Positions 20,279 to 30,337 of a stretch of 64,000 nt of DNA are shown here, piece by piece. Each line of letters opens with the position of its first letter. Position 1 is the first letter of the stretch. Under the pieces are notes generated by a model. The model was given only the letters and a program-made list of their open reading frames with translations. It searched no databases and had not been told where the DNA came from. The position numbers and the translations under genes were made by a program. Origin of the DNA: Heyndrickxia camelliae (GTDB lineage: Bacteria > Bacillota > Bacilli > Bacillales > Bacillaceae_C); contig NZ_PIQO01000010.1 of NCBI RefSeq assembly GCF_002844575.1, positions 105,840 to 169,839 on the forward strand, read 5' to 3'.

Positions 20279-21610
20279 ATGGCAAAAACAACTTTTGAAT
20301 TTCTTAAATTACAGCTGAGCGGTAGTGCCGATGCAAAGATTCATCCGTTAAAGAAAAGCAATGAGCAAATCTTCTTAATGTATATGAAAAGCCTATGTGA
20401 CGGAGATAAAATTCAGCAACTAGTGGTGAAACCATTTTTTGAAATGCATTCTACAGAGGAATATTCCTATTATTTGCAGTCGCTGGCAGACTTTAAAGAT
20501 TTTAAAGGTAATGATGCGGCATTACAAGATATTTTCCACGGTGCTGTTGCGGTCATCCTTCCAAATCAAGTAATCATGTTGGACTTAAAAACACAAACGA
20601 ATAAAGAAGTACTGGATGCAAGTGTTGAAACAACCATTCATGGACCACAGAAAGCGTTAAGTGAGAATCTTGAGGTGAATATAAATTTAATTCGACAACG
20701 ATACCATTCCAGCAGTTTAATGCTGGAATTAATGGGGGAAATCGGGTATAAAAGCAAAGTACAAATTGCCCTTATTTATGATGAATCATTAATAAAAAAA
20801 GAAGTCTTGGAGGAAATACGAAAAAAAATCAAGAATTTAGACAGGTCCGTCATTCAAACGGCTGGCCAGCTGATGCGAAATTTTACAAAAAGAAAAACCC
20901 TTTTTCCAACCTATCTTGTTACTGAACGTCCAGACCGTATTGCCTATAATCTAGCGCTTGGGAAGTTTGTAATTGTTCTACAAGGAACGCCATTTGTTTT
21001 AATTGGGCCGGCGGTTTTCTATGATTTTTTGAGTTCGATGGAAGATTTATACATGCCGTATTGGATTACCAAGTTTCTTGTAACCATTCGTTATATTGGT
21101 CTATTTATTAGCACACTGCTACCAGCTGTGTATGTAGGGGTGACTTCTTATAATCCAGAATTATTCCGAATACAGCTGGCACTAACCATTGCCGGAAGTC
21201 GTGCTACTGTTCCTTTTCCATCCTACTTAGAAGTACTATTTATGTTGTTAATGATGGAACTATTAGTGGAGGCAAGTATTAGACTGCCAAAGGCTATTGG
21301 ACCTACTGCTACAACAGTAGGGGGTCTTATATTAGGAACAGCGGCGACAGAGGCCGGATTAGTTTCCAGCATTATGATTATCATTGTTTCTGCTGTAGCA
21401 ATTTCGAACTTTGTGATCCCGATTAATGAGATGGGCTTTGCAATGAGGAATGTAAAATATGTGCTGCTCTTTTTTGCATCCATTAGCGGCCTGATTGGAG
21501 TAATCGTAGGCTTAATTGGTCTACTTTTCTACCTAGTCAATATAAACAGTCTAGGAGAGCCTTATTTAAAGGCATTCTACAGTGAAAGAACGCGGGGAAA
21601 GCAAGTTTAA
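20279..21610 (+). CDS. Spore germination receptor subunit A (GerAA family)
   Basis: A 443-residue A subunit of a germinant receptor in the inner spore membrane. It has a large soluble N-terminal domain (to about residue 240) with AVILPNQVIMLDLKTQTNKEV, then five to six membrane segments including PFPSYLEVLFMLLMMELL and GPTATTVGGLILG, conserved in GerAA proteins. ATG 20279 is about 9 nt after AAAGGTG; an upstream in-frame GTG (20267) overlaps that ribosome site. First gene of a three-gene receptor operon; the germinant is unknown. Confidence 0.92.
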   Translation: MAKTTFEFLKLQLSGSADAKIHPLKKSNEQIFLMYMKSLCDGDKIQQLVVKPFFEMHSTEEYSYYLQSLADFKDFKGNDAALQDIFHGAVAVILPNQVIMLDLKTQTNKEVLDASVETTIHGPQKALSENLEVNINLIRQRYHSSSLMLELMGEIGYKSKVQIALIYDESLIKKEVLEEIRKKIKNLDRSVIQTAGQLMRNFTKRKTLFPTYLVTERPDRIAYNLALGKFVIVLQGTPFVLIGPAVFYDFLSSMEDLYMPYWITKFLVTIRYIGLFISTLLPAVYVGVTSYNPELFRIQLALTIAGSRATVPFPSYLEVLFMLLMMELLVEASIRLPKAIGPTATTVGGLILGTAATEAGLVSSIMIIIVSAVAISNFVIPINEMGFAMRNVKYVLLFFASISGLIGVIVGLIGLLFYLVNINSLGEPYLKAFYSERTRGKQV

Positions 21611-21625
21611 AAAGGAAGTCATAGG

Positions 21626-22714
21626 ATGAATCGATATTTTTATTATTTAATCATTGTCAATATGATTACGAATGTTTTAACCTTTATTCCAAGAATTATG
21701 ATGAACGAGCGACTAACAGGAGGATTGCTTGCCATCCCAATTGGAAGCATCATCGGTACTGGTTTGATGTATATATTTATGAAACAATTTTCCCACTTTC
21801 CTAAAATGGGATTGCCGGAAATATTGGAGAAGTATCTCTCAAAATGGGTTAAAAACATTTATATCTTTTTTAATGGTTATATGTGGTTTCATGCAGGTCT
21901 ATTTACTTTGCTTTCTTTTATCACAATCACAAAAGTTTTCATCAGCCCTGATATGCCAAATATCCTGATTTCAGGAATGTTTTTGTTATTAATATGTTTT
22001 TCTATATTAATGCCTACGAAAAAAGTATTGTATGCAACAGAGCTGTTAATTCTATTAAATTTGCCATTTATATTGCTTATTCTAATAAAAGCAATTTTTA
22101 ATGATTATTTTAGCTGGGACACTGTTCGCATTTTTTTTACGCATTTTCGAGAAATTCCTTCGTGGTCCGCGATTTCCGCAGCTACTTTTATTTACTTCGG
22201 TTTCGCTAATTTAATTATATTTAATCGTGAAATGCAAAAGTTGAATTTGAAGTGGCTTTGGTTGATCATGCTGTTTGGAATTCAAGTACTTCTTGTTACG
22301 ATGGTTGGCCCTATTGGATTTCACGGAGCGGTAAAAGGAGTGGAAGGCTATGTGTTTCCATGGATTTCTACAGCGGATTCGATGCGAATGGAGCTGGGAT
22401 TTGTAGAAAGAGTTTTGTTTATATTTTTATTGCTGCATACAAATATTTCAATTGTTAGCATTACGATTCATTGGCATGTAAGTATGGAATTGTTTAAAAG
22501 TATTTTTCCAAAAGTCAGATTGAAGGGCAAGAATGTTTTAGGCTATATTATTGCAGCAGCGTTTGCTTTAATTACCTTTTTATTTGCTGGATTTACAACG
22601 GAAGATAATCTTTTTTCAATTATGAAGTCATGGATAAATGGTTTGATCCCTGCCGCTATTTTCATGAATTTTATCTTACTATTAGCTATTCGGAGGAAGA
22701 AAAAAAATGAATAG
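21626..22714 (+). CDS. Spore germination receptor subunit B (GerAB family)
   Basis: A 362-residue APC-superfamily membrane protein with about ten hydrophobic segments; GerAB subunits bind the germinant. It overlaps gerXC by 8 nt, and GGAGGAAGAAAAA inside its end serves as the gerXC ribosome site. Confidence 0.9.
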   Translation: MNRYFYYLIIVNMITNVLTFIPRIMMNERLTGGLLAIPIGSIIGTGLMYIFMKQFSHFPKMGLPEILEKYLSKWVKNIYIFFNGYMWFHAGLFTLLSFITITKVFISPDMPNILISGMFLLLICFSILMPTKKVLYATELLILLNLPFILLILIKAIFNDYFSWDTVRIFFTHFREIPSWSAISAATFIYFGFANLIIFNREMQKLNLKWLWLIMLFGIQVLLVTMVGPIGFHGAVKGVEGYVFPWISTADSMRMELGFVERVLFIFLLLHTNISIVSITIHWHVSMELFKSIFPKVRLKGKNVLGYIIAAAFALITFLFAGFTTEDNLFSIMKSWINGLIPAAIFMNFILLLAIRRKKKNE

Positions 22715-23798
22715 AAAATGGTGCTTAATCCCAATTATATTGGCGGTCGTTTTAATAAGCGGTTGTGGATTTAAGGATATTGATAAAAGATTTTTTGCGG
22801 TTTCCATTGGAGTGGATAAGGGGGAGAAGGAAAAATATAAAGTTTCTTTGGAACTTGCCGTACCTAGCGGTGATCCGAAACAACCAGGGGATAGTATTAT
22901 CCTCTCAGAAGAGGCTGATTCCATCGCAGCAGCTATTGGCATTATAAAATCAAAGGCAGATAAAGAACTTGATCTTGGTCATATGAAAGTCATCATCCTT
23001 GGAAAGGACATAGCGAAGGAAAATCTATTTACCACGGTCGATTGGTTTACAAGAAGAAGAGATATCCAAGAAATTGCTTGGGTGAGCATATCGGATTCAA
23101 TGGCAAGCGATATTTTGAATTTTCACCCCAAATCTGAATATATCCCAAGTAATAGTTTATTGTTTCTTTTTGGAAATGAAGGTACGGAAACACCTTATGT
23201 TATATCCGAATATCTTTTTAGCTTTTGGCGGGATTTAGTAGAGCCGGGAATTGATCCTGTTTTGCCAATTATCAAGTTAAACAAAAATGAGAATACATTG
23301 GAGGTTCAAAGAAGTGGGGTGATTCGTGATAAACGATTAGCCGTTGTCTTGGATAGGAACGATACAATGCTTCTCAATTTGTTCATTAAGCAAAAGGTGA
23401 AATCGGAAATTAATGTAAAAGCTAAGAACTACGATTTTACCATTGCTTCTAGTAATGCGAAGGTAAAATATAAAATAAATACAAAAGGTTCGACCCCTAT
23501 TATCGATATTTTTGTCAACCTGAAAGGAAATTTGGAGGAAAAACATCGGGAACAGCAAAGAGTGAATTTAAATTCGTATGAAAAGATAACAAATAAAGAA
23601 TATAAAAAGAAATTCGAAAAACTATTAACTAAGTTACAAAAGGCAAAAGCGGATCCGATTGGATTTGGGCAGCGTTATGAGGCAACTCATCTTGGGGATG
23701 AGAAAGTGAAAATAGAAGAGTGGAAAAGACTATATCCGCAAGCAAAATTCAAATTACATGTTACGACGAAAATTGATGGAACAGGCATTATCAAATAG
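22707..23798 (+). CDS. Spore germination receptor subunit C lipoprotein (GerAC family)
   Basis: A 363-residue lipoprotein. The signal peptide ends in lipobox LISGC with the lipidated Cys20; the mature N-terminus GFKDIDKRFFAVSIGVDKG and the later LGHMKVIILGKDIA are typical of GerAC. Together with the two genes upstream it forms one complete receptor set. It converges with alkD with an 18-bp gap and no clear terminator. Confidence 0.92.
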   Translation: MNRKWCLIPIILAVVLISGCGFKDIDKRFFAVSIGVDKGEKEKYKVSLELAVPSGDPKQPGDSIILSEEADSIAAAIGIIKSKADKELDLGHMKVIILGKDIAKENLFTTVDWFTRRRDIQEIAWVSISDSMASDILNFHPKSEYIPSNSLLFLFGNEGTETPYVISEYLFSFWRDLVEPGIDPVLPIIKLNKNENTLEVQRSGVIRDKRLAVVLDRNDTMLLNLFIKQKVKSEINVKAKNYDFTIASSNAKVKYKINTKGSTPIIDIFVNLKGNLEEKHREQQRVNLNSYEKITNKEYKKKFEKLLTKLQKAKADPIGFGQRYEATHLGDEKVKIEEWKRLYPQAKFKLHVTTKIDGTGIIK

Positions 23799-23816
23799 TG
23801 AACTAATCTACCTCGT

Positions 23817-24479
23817 TTATATATATTTTCTTGCTTCTCTTAAACTTAACTTTGGCAATGAATGGGACTGGATAAAGGACCTAACGGATTCCGAATTTGT
23901 CTTGGAATATTCTCTTAGTGCCCAGCCTATCGCTTTTTGTACGAAAAATTCTTTGCTATCTGCATTCAATAAACAGTAATGATAAAGAAGATCTGCATCC
24001 GTATTTGATTTATATTTCAACTGAAAAAGAATAGCGGATCTTCTTAACCATCTATTTTCATCAGTTGCCCATTTATCAATATTTTTAGAAATAACAGCAG
24101 GAAATTTGCCTGCGATATCCCCAATGATGTGCGGAGCAATTATATCAGCAGTATCCCACCAAGAATTAGTAGTAATGAGCTTTTCAAAAAATGGTAGATC
24201 CTCGTCAGTGAACCCTTTTTTGAATTGTTGACAATAGGCAAGAGCAGCATAATGATATTCTCTCTCTTTTAAACTCCATAGGCCATTTACAAACTCATGC
24301 GAAAATGGTTTCTTAATGATTTCCGTTTCTTGAAAGAACTCCTTTAGTATTTGATTGCGTTCCGGAGTTTTGATGCCGAGGAACGGAAAATGATTTTTCA
24401 TATAGTTTTCCATTGGAATGGCTTTTTCTGGGTCAGCATGTTTCTGGAACATATCTACTAAGAGTATTATTTCTTGCAT
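23817..24479 (-). CDS. alkD: AlkD-type DNA alkylation repair glycosylase
   Basis: A 220-residue all-helical HEAT-like repeat protein that excises N3- and N7-alkylated purines. Residues corresponding to the known AlkD active surface are visible: SWWDTAD at 106-112 and RWLRR at 143-147. Length is slightly below the B. cereus enzyme (237). Monocistronic, facing the gerX operon. Confidence 0.85.
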   Translation of the reverse strand: MQEIILLVDMFQKHADPEKAIPMENYMKNHFPFLGIKTPERNQILKEFFQETEIIKKPFSHEFVNGLWSLKEREYHYAALAYCQQFKKGFTDEDLPFFEKLITTNSWWDTADIIAPHIIGDIAGKFPAVISKNIDKWATDENRWLRRSAILFQLKYKSNTDADLLYHYCLLNADSKEFFVQKAIGWALREYSKTNSESVRSFIQSHSLPKLSLREARKYI

Positions 24480-24547
24480 GGTTTTAAACTCCTTAAAGTA
24501 TATTTACCTTCATCTTACAGAAATATTTTTTGTAAGACAAAATATTT

Positions 24548-25861
24548 CTATGATTTTGTTACCTTCCAAATGACACCGGTATTGGGGTAATAGCGGCCGA
24601 TTGGACTATTTAAGCCGAAATCTGCAATATACATTTCATTATTTTTGCCAAAAATAACATCAATCGGTCTTTCTAATCCGCCGCCTTGTGTAACGGATGC
24701 AGCAACCCTGGATTTATTAATTGCAAAAGGTGTTATATTTCCGTTTCGCGTATTAATGCGGGAAACACGGTGGCCGACATATGGTGCAGGTTTTCCTCCT
24801 GTCGTTACAGGTGCCTCACTCCCAAATTCAGCAATGTATGCCTCGTTTAAAGGTCCGAAGTCTGGATTCTTATTGAAATCAAATCCCATTATTGCAGAAT
24901 GTGGTTCGAAAAGGGCAACAGGTTTCGGTGGCTTCATCGGATGCTGGGCTAAAAGAAAAGTTGGCTGTCTTTTGCCTGCCGGTTTAAAGCGGGGATCGGA
25001 AACAGGCACTCCCCCAGTATAATCCGGCCATCCATACCAAGCACCAAATTTAATTTCATGAAATTCATCTAGAGAGCCTTCAACTGGCCGGCTTCCGCGA
25101 ACATCCATTCCATGATTTCCGCAGTACAGACGGTTCATTAAATCAAATTTTAAACGAAACGGGTTTCTTAACCCCCAGGCAAGCAGTTCTAAATTGGAAC
25201 CGTCGGGATTTGCCCTTAATATACTGCCGCTTGCTTTGATTACCCCTTTTACATTTTCACGCGGAAAAGTAGGAACACCATAAGGCGAATAGGCACCTGT
25301 ATGGGCAATATCAGTTGGCGAATTGGTTAGCAGGTTCTTGCTTTGAAAATTATGTCCGACTAAGCTTATATAAGCTCCGGGATAGTCATGAAAGAATGGA
25401 TAATCTTTTATCCAACGATTATCTTCACCAATAACACCAGAATTCGTAGCAGTTCCCTGTCCAAAGTACATTTTTCCGTCCGGCCCAAATATGACACGGT
25501 TATTATGATGGTCACCGAAACTTGGCAAACCTGTGAGAATATCTTTTTTTGATCCATCAGACTGAATGATAGTAATCATGCTGCGATGTGCTACATAAAT
25601 ATTTCCTTTGAAATAAGTGATTCCAGTAAGCGGCGGACGAAATCCCTCGGCAATTACTTGCGGACCGGAATCGGTCAGCTTCAGAACTTTTCCACTGCCG
25701 GATACAATTCCAGCATCGCCAATCAGCATTTCCCACTGATCAGTAAATTCCATATTGATAGGAGTTGTTAATTCTTCTTGGAATACCTCTATTTTATATC
25801 CGGGCGGTACCTGAATATCATTTGGATTGGTTATTCGTTTAATGGATTCAGGACGTTCCAT
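24548..25861 (-). CDS. Glucose/sorbosone dehydrogenase-like beta-propeller protein
   Basis: A 437-residue protein related to PQQ-dependent soluble sugar dehydrogenases. Blades are visible around GDHHNNRVIFGPDGKMYFG, WGLRNPFRLKFDLMNRLY and GGGLERPIDVIFGKNNEMYIADFG. Start: ATG at 25861 is preceded by GGGGGTGATC; an in-frame ATG 15 nt upstream overlaps this ribosome site. There is no signal peptide, although typical family members are exported. Whether it binds PQQ or is an enzyme at all is unproven. Its upstream region is the 52-bp repeat array. Confidence 0.7.
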   Translation of the reverse strand: MERPESIKRITNPNDIQVPPGYKIEVFQEELTTPINMEFTDQWEMLIGDAGIVSGSGKVLKLTDSGPQVIAEGFRPPLTGITYFKGNIYVAHRSMITIIQSDGSKKDILTGLPSFGDHHNNRVIFGPDGKMYFGQGTATNSGVIGEDNRWIKDYPFFHDYPGAYISLVGHNFQSKNLLTNSPTDIAHTGAYSPYGVPTFPRENVKGVIKASGSILRANPDGSNLELLAWGLRNPFRLKFDLMNRLYCGNHGMDVRGSRPVEGSLDEFHEIKFGAWYGWPDYTGGVPVSDPRFKPAGKRQPTFLLAQHPMKPPKPVALFEPHSAIMGFDFNKNPDFGPLNEAYIAEFGSEAPVTTGGKPAPYVGHRVSRINTRNGNITPFAINKSRVAASVTQGGGLERPIDVIFGKNNEMYIADFGLNSPIGRYYPNTGVIWKVTKS

Positions 25862-25962
25862 GATGATCACCCCCATTTTAATTCAAATTGTCTCTTATAA
25901 CATTATTCAAAATAGGGATGACCAATACTATTAGATTTTGGTTGGATTAAAGGGGGGATAGA

Positions 25963-27570
25963 GGGGATCAAAAGGACACTGCGTGGCAAAATGTGAGTAC
26001 TCTTGTCCTTTAGAAGGGATCAAAAAGACAAAGCAAGGCAAAATCAGAGCTGCCTTGTCCTTTAAAGGGGGTCAAAAGGACAATTAATGGAAAAGCACAA
26101 GCGCATTTGTCCTTTAAAAGGGATCAAAAGGACAAAGCGAGGCAAAATCGAAGCTTCCTTGTCCTTTAAAGGGGTTCAAAAGGACAAATGAAGGAAAAAA
26201 ACGAGCAGTTTTGTCCTTTAAAAGGGCTCTAAAGGACAAAGCAAGGCAAAATCGGAGCTCCCTAGTCCTTTAAAGGGGATCAAAAGGACAAATGAAGGAA
26301 AAAAACGAGCAGTTTTGTCCTTTAAAAGGGCTCTAAAGGACAAAGCAAGGCAAAATCGAAGCTCCCTTGTCCTTTAAAGGGGTTCAACAGGACAATTAAT
26401 GGAAAAGCACAAGCGCATTTGTCCTTTAAAAGGGATCAAAAGGACAAAGCGAGGCAAAATCGAAGCTCCCTTGTCCTTTAAAGGGGTTCAAAAGGACAAA
26501 TGAAGGAAAAAAACGAGCAGTTTTGTCCTTTAAAAGGGCTCTAAAGGACAAAGCAAGGCAAAATCGGAGCTCCCTAGTCCTTTAAAGGGGATCAAAAGGA
26601 CAAATGAAGGAAAAAAACGAGCAGTTTTGTCCTTTAAAAGGGCTCTAAAGGACAAAGCAAGGCAAAATCGAAGCTCCCTAGTCCTTTAAAGGGGATCAAA
26701 AGGACAAATGAAGGAAAAAAACGAGCAGTTTTGTCCTTTAAAAGGGCTCTAAAGGACAAAGCAAGGCAAAATCGAAGCTCCCTTGTCCTTTAAAGGGGTT
26801 CAACAGGACAATTAATGGAAAAGCACAAGCGCATTTGTCCTTTAAAAGGGATCAAAAGGACAAAGCGAGGCAAAATCGAAGCTCCCTTGTCCTTTAAAGG
26901 GGTTCAAAAGGACAAATGAAGGAAAAAGACGAGCACTTTTGACCTTTAAAAGGGATTAAAAGGACAATTGAAGGACAAAAACGAGCACTTTTGTCTTTTA
27001 AAAGAGATCAAAAGGACAATTGATGGAAAAGCACAGGCGCATTTGTCCTTTAGAAGGGATTAAAAGGACAAATAAAGGAAAAAAACGAGCACTTTTGTCC
27101 TTTAAAAGAGATTAAAAGGACAATTGATGGAAAAGCACAGGCGCATTTGTCCTTTAGAAGGGATTAAAAGGACAAATGAAGGAAAAAAACGAGCACTTTT
27201 GTCTTTTAAAAGAGATCAAAAGGACAATTGATGTAAAAGCACAGGCGCATTTGTCCTTTAGAAGGGATCAAAAGGACAAATCAAGGGGAAAAACGAGCAG
27301 CTTTGTCCTTTAAAAGGGCTCTAAAAGACAAAGCAAGGCAAAATCGAAACTCCCTTGTCCTTTAAAGGGGTCCAAAAGGACAATTGAAAGAAAAAGACGA
27401 GCAGTTTTGTCCTTTAAAAGGGATTAAAAGGACAATTGAAGGAAAAAACGAGCACTTTTGTCTTTTAAAAGAGATCAAGAGGACAATTGATAGAAAAGCA
27501 CAGGTGCATTTGTTCTTTATGAAGTGATTAAAAGGACAAATCAAGTAGAAAAACGACTCCTTTGTCCTTT
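25963..27570. repeat. About 30-copy array of 52-bp hairpin-forming repeats
   Basis: About 31 copies of a 9-bp arm TTGTCCTTT alternate with its complement AAAGGACAA. The period is 52 bp where checked (arms at 26107, 26159, 26211, 26263, 26315). Each unit can fold as AAAGGACAA, a roughly 25-nt loop, TTGTCCTTT. Loop types alternate (ATGAAGGAAAAAAACGAGCAG, GCAAGGCAAAATCGAAGCT, ATTAATGGAAAAGCACAAGC), giving about 104-bp dimers and a larger unit that recurs around 26378 and 26803. Copies near both ends are more diverged, the middle nearly identical. The last arm overlaps the stop codon of the acetolactate-synthase-like gene. No credible gene lies inside. Confidence 0.92.
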
Positions 27571-29165
27571 TAGTTGTTTACTGGTACATCTATTAATGTA
27601 ATATTGCTAGAAGAATGTAAACAATTTATAAGCATTTCTGCAAATTGGTCCAGGGTTTTGGGGCGAACGCCGATAATTCCAAAGCTATTTGCGAAATCGA
27701 CAAAATCTGGATTGTGAAAGCCGACCCCATAACTTTTTCCGAATCTTTTCCTCATTGTATCCTCTTCTATTTTTAAAACAGAATCGTTTAAAACAATAAT
27801 AACGAACGAGAGCCCTAGCCGCTTAGCTGTTTCTAACTCTGCTGCATTTGTTAAAAATCCTCCGTCTCCCGTTAAGCAAATTACTGGTTCATTGGGACAA
27901 GCTAATTTTGCTCCAATTGCTCCGGGAAGGGAGATGCCGATCGCAGCTAAGCCATTGGAAATAACCAATCTATTAGGTTTCTTCGGTTGAAAGGTGCGTG
28001 CTACCGAAACTTTATGGGAACCAACGTCTGAAAGGACAATGGTTTCATCATCAGCGATCATTTCTATCACATGCAAAATATTTTCGATAGTTAGTGGAAG
28101 TGAAGCAATACTATCGTGATTCCAAGAAATATTATAAGCTTGCTCTATGCGATTTTTCAGATTGCCGGCGGGTACCCAAGCTTTAGATGGGAGATCAAAG
28201 GATTGAAAACATGCCAAAGTTTCCTTTAAATTTCCTACCAATTCAATTTGGACAGGATAAAATTCATCTATTTCTGCAGGATGAGAATCAATATGTAGTA
28301 TGGTGGTCTTCTTTCTGTTCCACTCTTTTGGAAGTCGTTCATTATGATCCAAGCCAATGACGATAAGTAAATCTGCCTCGTGCAATCCTGGCATTACTTC
28401 ATCCTTTTCCATAAAGCCGAATGTAAAATAATTTTGTTTATGCTCTTTATGCAAAATCCCCTTTGCTGTAAAACTATGGGTTACTGGGGCTTGCAAGGTT
28501 TCGGCAAATGTTAAAAATTCGTCTGCAGCTCCGCTTCTAATGACACCATTTCCGACAAGTATAAAAGGTCTGTTGGATTGCTGGATAATTTTTTGGGCGG
28601 CAAGAATCGTATCGTAGCTTGGTATGGAAACAGGCTCGGGTGTGACAGGAAGCACAATCGGCGGGATGCTTTGAATAGCAAGATTTTCCGGTAATTCAAT
28701 TGCAACGGCACCCCGTTTTTCTAGTTTTGCGATCCGGAAAGCTTTGCGAATAATTTCAGGAATAGCAGAAGCTTCTTTGACCTGTATGGCCCATTTTGTT
28801 ACCGGTTCCATTATTTGGATGACATCAAGGTATTGATGAGAATGCTTATGTTGTCTCTCTAAAGCTGCTTGCCCTGTGATAGTCACCATCGGAGAATGGT
28901 CCAGTGTGGCACTTGCAATACCTGTTAGTAAATTTGTCGCTCCGGGTCCGAGTGTGGCAAGGCATACACCTACTTTACCAGAGAGTCTTCCGTAAACATC
29001 TGCCATAAATGCAGCACCTTGTTCATGATGAACGGTTATATACTGAATTTGTTCAGAATGAGATAATGAATTTGCTAAATCTAATATTTCATTGCCTACA
29101 ATTCCGAATATATACTCTACCCCTTCATTCTCTAAACAGTGTACAAATACATCGGTTGCTTTCAT
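27570..29165 (-). CDS. Acetolactate-synthase-like TPP-dependent enzyme
   Basis: A 531-residue member of the pyruvate-oxidase/acetolactate-synthase superfamily with the usual PYR, central and PP domains. The catalytic Glu is in HHEQGAAFMADVYGR, and the TPP-Mg motif is LTGDGGFLTNAAELET with ND about 26 residues on. It resembles catabolic AlsS more than the biosynthetic IlvB in this window, but the substrate loop reads FGIVGNEI rather than FGIPGAKI. Start: ATG 29165 is just after AGGGGGAC; an in-frame GTG ten codons upstream overlaps that site. No alsD, alsR or small subunit is adjacent, so the physiological reaction is uncertain. Confidence 0.75.
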   Translation of the reverse strand: MKATDVFVHCLENEGVEYIFGIVGNEILDLANSLSHSEQIQYITVHHEQGAAFMADVYGRLSGKVGVCLATLGPGATNLLTGIASATLDHSPMVTITGQAALERQHKHSHQYLDVIQIMEPVTKWAIQVKEASAIPEIIRKAFRIAKLEKRGAVAIELPENLAIQSIPPIVLPVTPEPVSIPSYDTILAAQKIIQQSNRPFILVGNGVIRSGAADEFLTFAETLQAPVTHSFTAKGILHKEHKQNYFTFGFMEKDEVMPGLHEADLLIVIGLDHNERLPKEWNRKKTTILHIDSHPAEIDEFYPVQIELVGNLKETLACFQSFDLPSKAWVPAGNLKNRIEQAYNISWNHDSIASLPLTIENILHVIEMIADDETIVLSDVGSHKVSVARTFQPKKPNRLVISNGLAAIGISLPGAIGAKLACPNEPVICLTGDGGFLTNAAELETAKRLGLSFVIIVLNDSVLKIEEDTMRKRFGKSYGVGFHNPDFVDFANSFGIIGVRPKTLDQFAEMLINCLHSSSNITLIDVPVNN

Positions 29166-29242
29166 GTGTGTCCCCCTAAATAGTTTGAGTCCCACATAGT
29201 TTTTGATTTATGCGGAAAAATATTAGGGGATACATACAGAAA

Positions 29243-29270
29243 AGGCCCACAAAAATTAATTTGTGGACCT
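29243..29270 (-). terminator. Terminator of murB
   Basis: On the minus strand AGGTCCACAAA pairs with TTTGTGGGCCT around AATTAA, followed by TTTTCTG. Confidence 0.6.
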
Positions 29271-29283
29271 ACCAATTATTTGT

Positions 29284-30201
29284 TTAGTCTTCCCCTATAA
29301 TTTTAACTTCTCTTTCTAGTTCTACATTAAACTTTTCTTTTACTGTTTTTTGCACATGGTGAATTAAAGCAATATATTCTGAGGCAGTGGCATTGTTCTT
29401 ATTTACAATGAAGCCTGCATGTTTGGTAGAAACTTCAGCCCCGCCAATGCTATGTCCTTGCAATCCGCTATCTTGGATCAGTTTTCCTGCAAAATAACCT
29501 GGAGGTCTTTTGAAGACACTTCCGCAAGATGGATATTCAAGTGGTTGCTTAGATTCTCTTCTAAAGGTTAAATCATCCATTACCGCTTTAATTTCATCGT
29601 AATTGCCCGGCTTAAGTGCAAACGTTGCCTCCATCACAATATCGCCATTGGCTGCAATATTACTCGTTCGATAAGCTAGATCTAAGTCTGCAGCTGATCT
29701 TTTCTGAATATCCCCGTTGCGATCCACTACAATAGCGTGGTCGAGTACATCTTTGATTTCTCCGCCATAGGCACCAGCATTCATGAATAAAGCTCCGCCG
29801 ACGGTTCCAGGAATGCCGCAAGCAAATTCCAGACCAGTTAATTTTGCTTCTAATGCTTTACGGGATGCATCTATAATGGCCGCACCGCTTTCCGCAATTA
29901 AATAATCCCCATCTACTTTTATTCGCTTAAAACGATTTAAAAGAATGACGATACCGCGGATCCCTCCGTCCTTAACGATCAAATTAGAGCCATTCCCTAA
30001 CAAGGTGAAAGGAATATTTTCTTTAATGGATAGCTTAATAATATTTTGTAATTCTTCATAGGTCGAAGGTGTAACAAGGAAATCTGCTTTTCCTCCAAGC
30101 CTAGTATAAGTATGATTTCTTAAGTATTCATCAACGAATATGTTTTCCTTTTCTACAATCGCAAGTAAATTATTATAAACTTGATGAGAATCCATCATCA
30201 T
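29284..30201 (-). CDS. murB: UDP-N-acetylenolpyruvoylglucosamine reductase
   Basis: A 305-residue FAD/NADPH enzyme forming UDP-MurNAc for peptidoglycan. FAD-domain markers: [29 protein letters not shown] and the catalytic-region [20 protein letters not shown]; the C-terminal type II (short) form carries [13 protein letters not shown] with the active serine. Several ATG codons cluster at the start; 30201 gives the best distance from AAAGGA. B. subtilis murB lies in the division cluster, so this is a relocated or additional copy. Confidence 0.93.
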   Translation of the reverse strand: MMMDSHQVYNNLLAIVEKENIFVDEYLRNHTYTRLGGKADFLVTPSTYEELQNIIKLSIKENIPFTLLGNGSNLIVKDGGIRGIVILLNRFKRIKVDGDYLIAESGAAIIDASRKALEAKLTGLEFACGIPGTVGGALFMNAGAYGGEIKDVLDHAIVVDRNGDIQKRSAADLDLAYRTSNIAANGDIVMEATFALKPGNYDEIKAVMDDLTFRRESKQPLEYPSCGSVFKRPPGYFAGKLIQDSGLQGHSIGGAEVSTKHAGFIVNKNNATASEYIALIHHVQKTVKEKFNVELEREVKIIGED

Positions 30202-30324
30202 AATCATTCCTTTTTACATAATTTTCAAATAGCCCATCTATTTAAATGCTAGAAATTTTTAACCCCTTAAACATGCATTATAACAGTTTTTCATGATAAT
30301 TTTTAGTCCTTCGCAACAAATTTG

Positions 30325-30337
30325 GGTGCCAGGCACC
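30325..30337. repeat. REP-like palindrome GGTGCCAGGCACC
   Basis: The 13-bp palindrome repeats the core of the terminator at 14731-14745. The following TGTCC...GGACA short inverted repeat (30358-30378) may belong to the same degenerate element. Confidence 0.55.

Noticed and set aside
22252..22458. 68-codon frame inside gerXB
   Set aside because: Out-of-frame shadow of the membrane protein gene.
24645..25022. 125-codon plus-strand frame inside the sugar-dehydrogenase-like gene
   Set aside because: Antisense shadow of a well-supported coding sequence; no ribosome site or family features.
27362..27544. 60-codon frame on the minus strand within the 52-bp array
   Set aside because: It is a read of the repeat units themselves, has no ribosome site and repeats its own residues with the unit period.
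25963..27570. CRISPR-like regular array
   Set aside because: Both the 9-bp arms and the intervening sequences recur in only a few types; there are no unique spacers, the arms are complementary rather than one direct repeat, and no cas gene is near.
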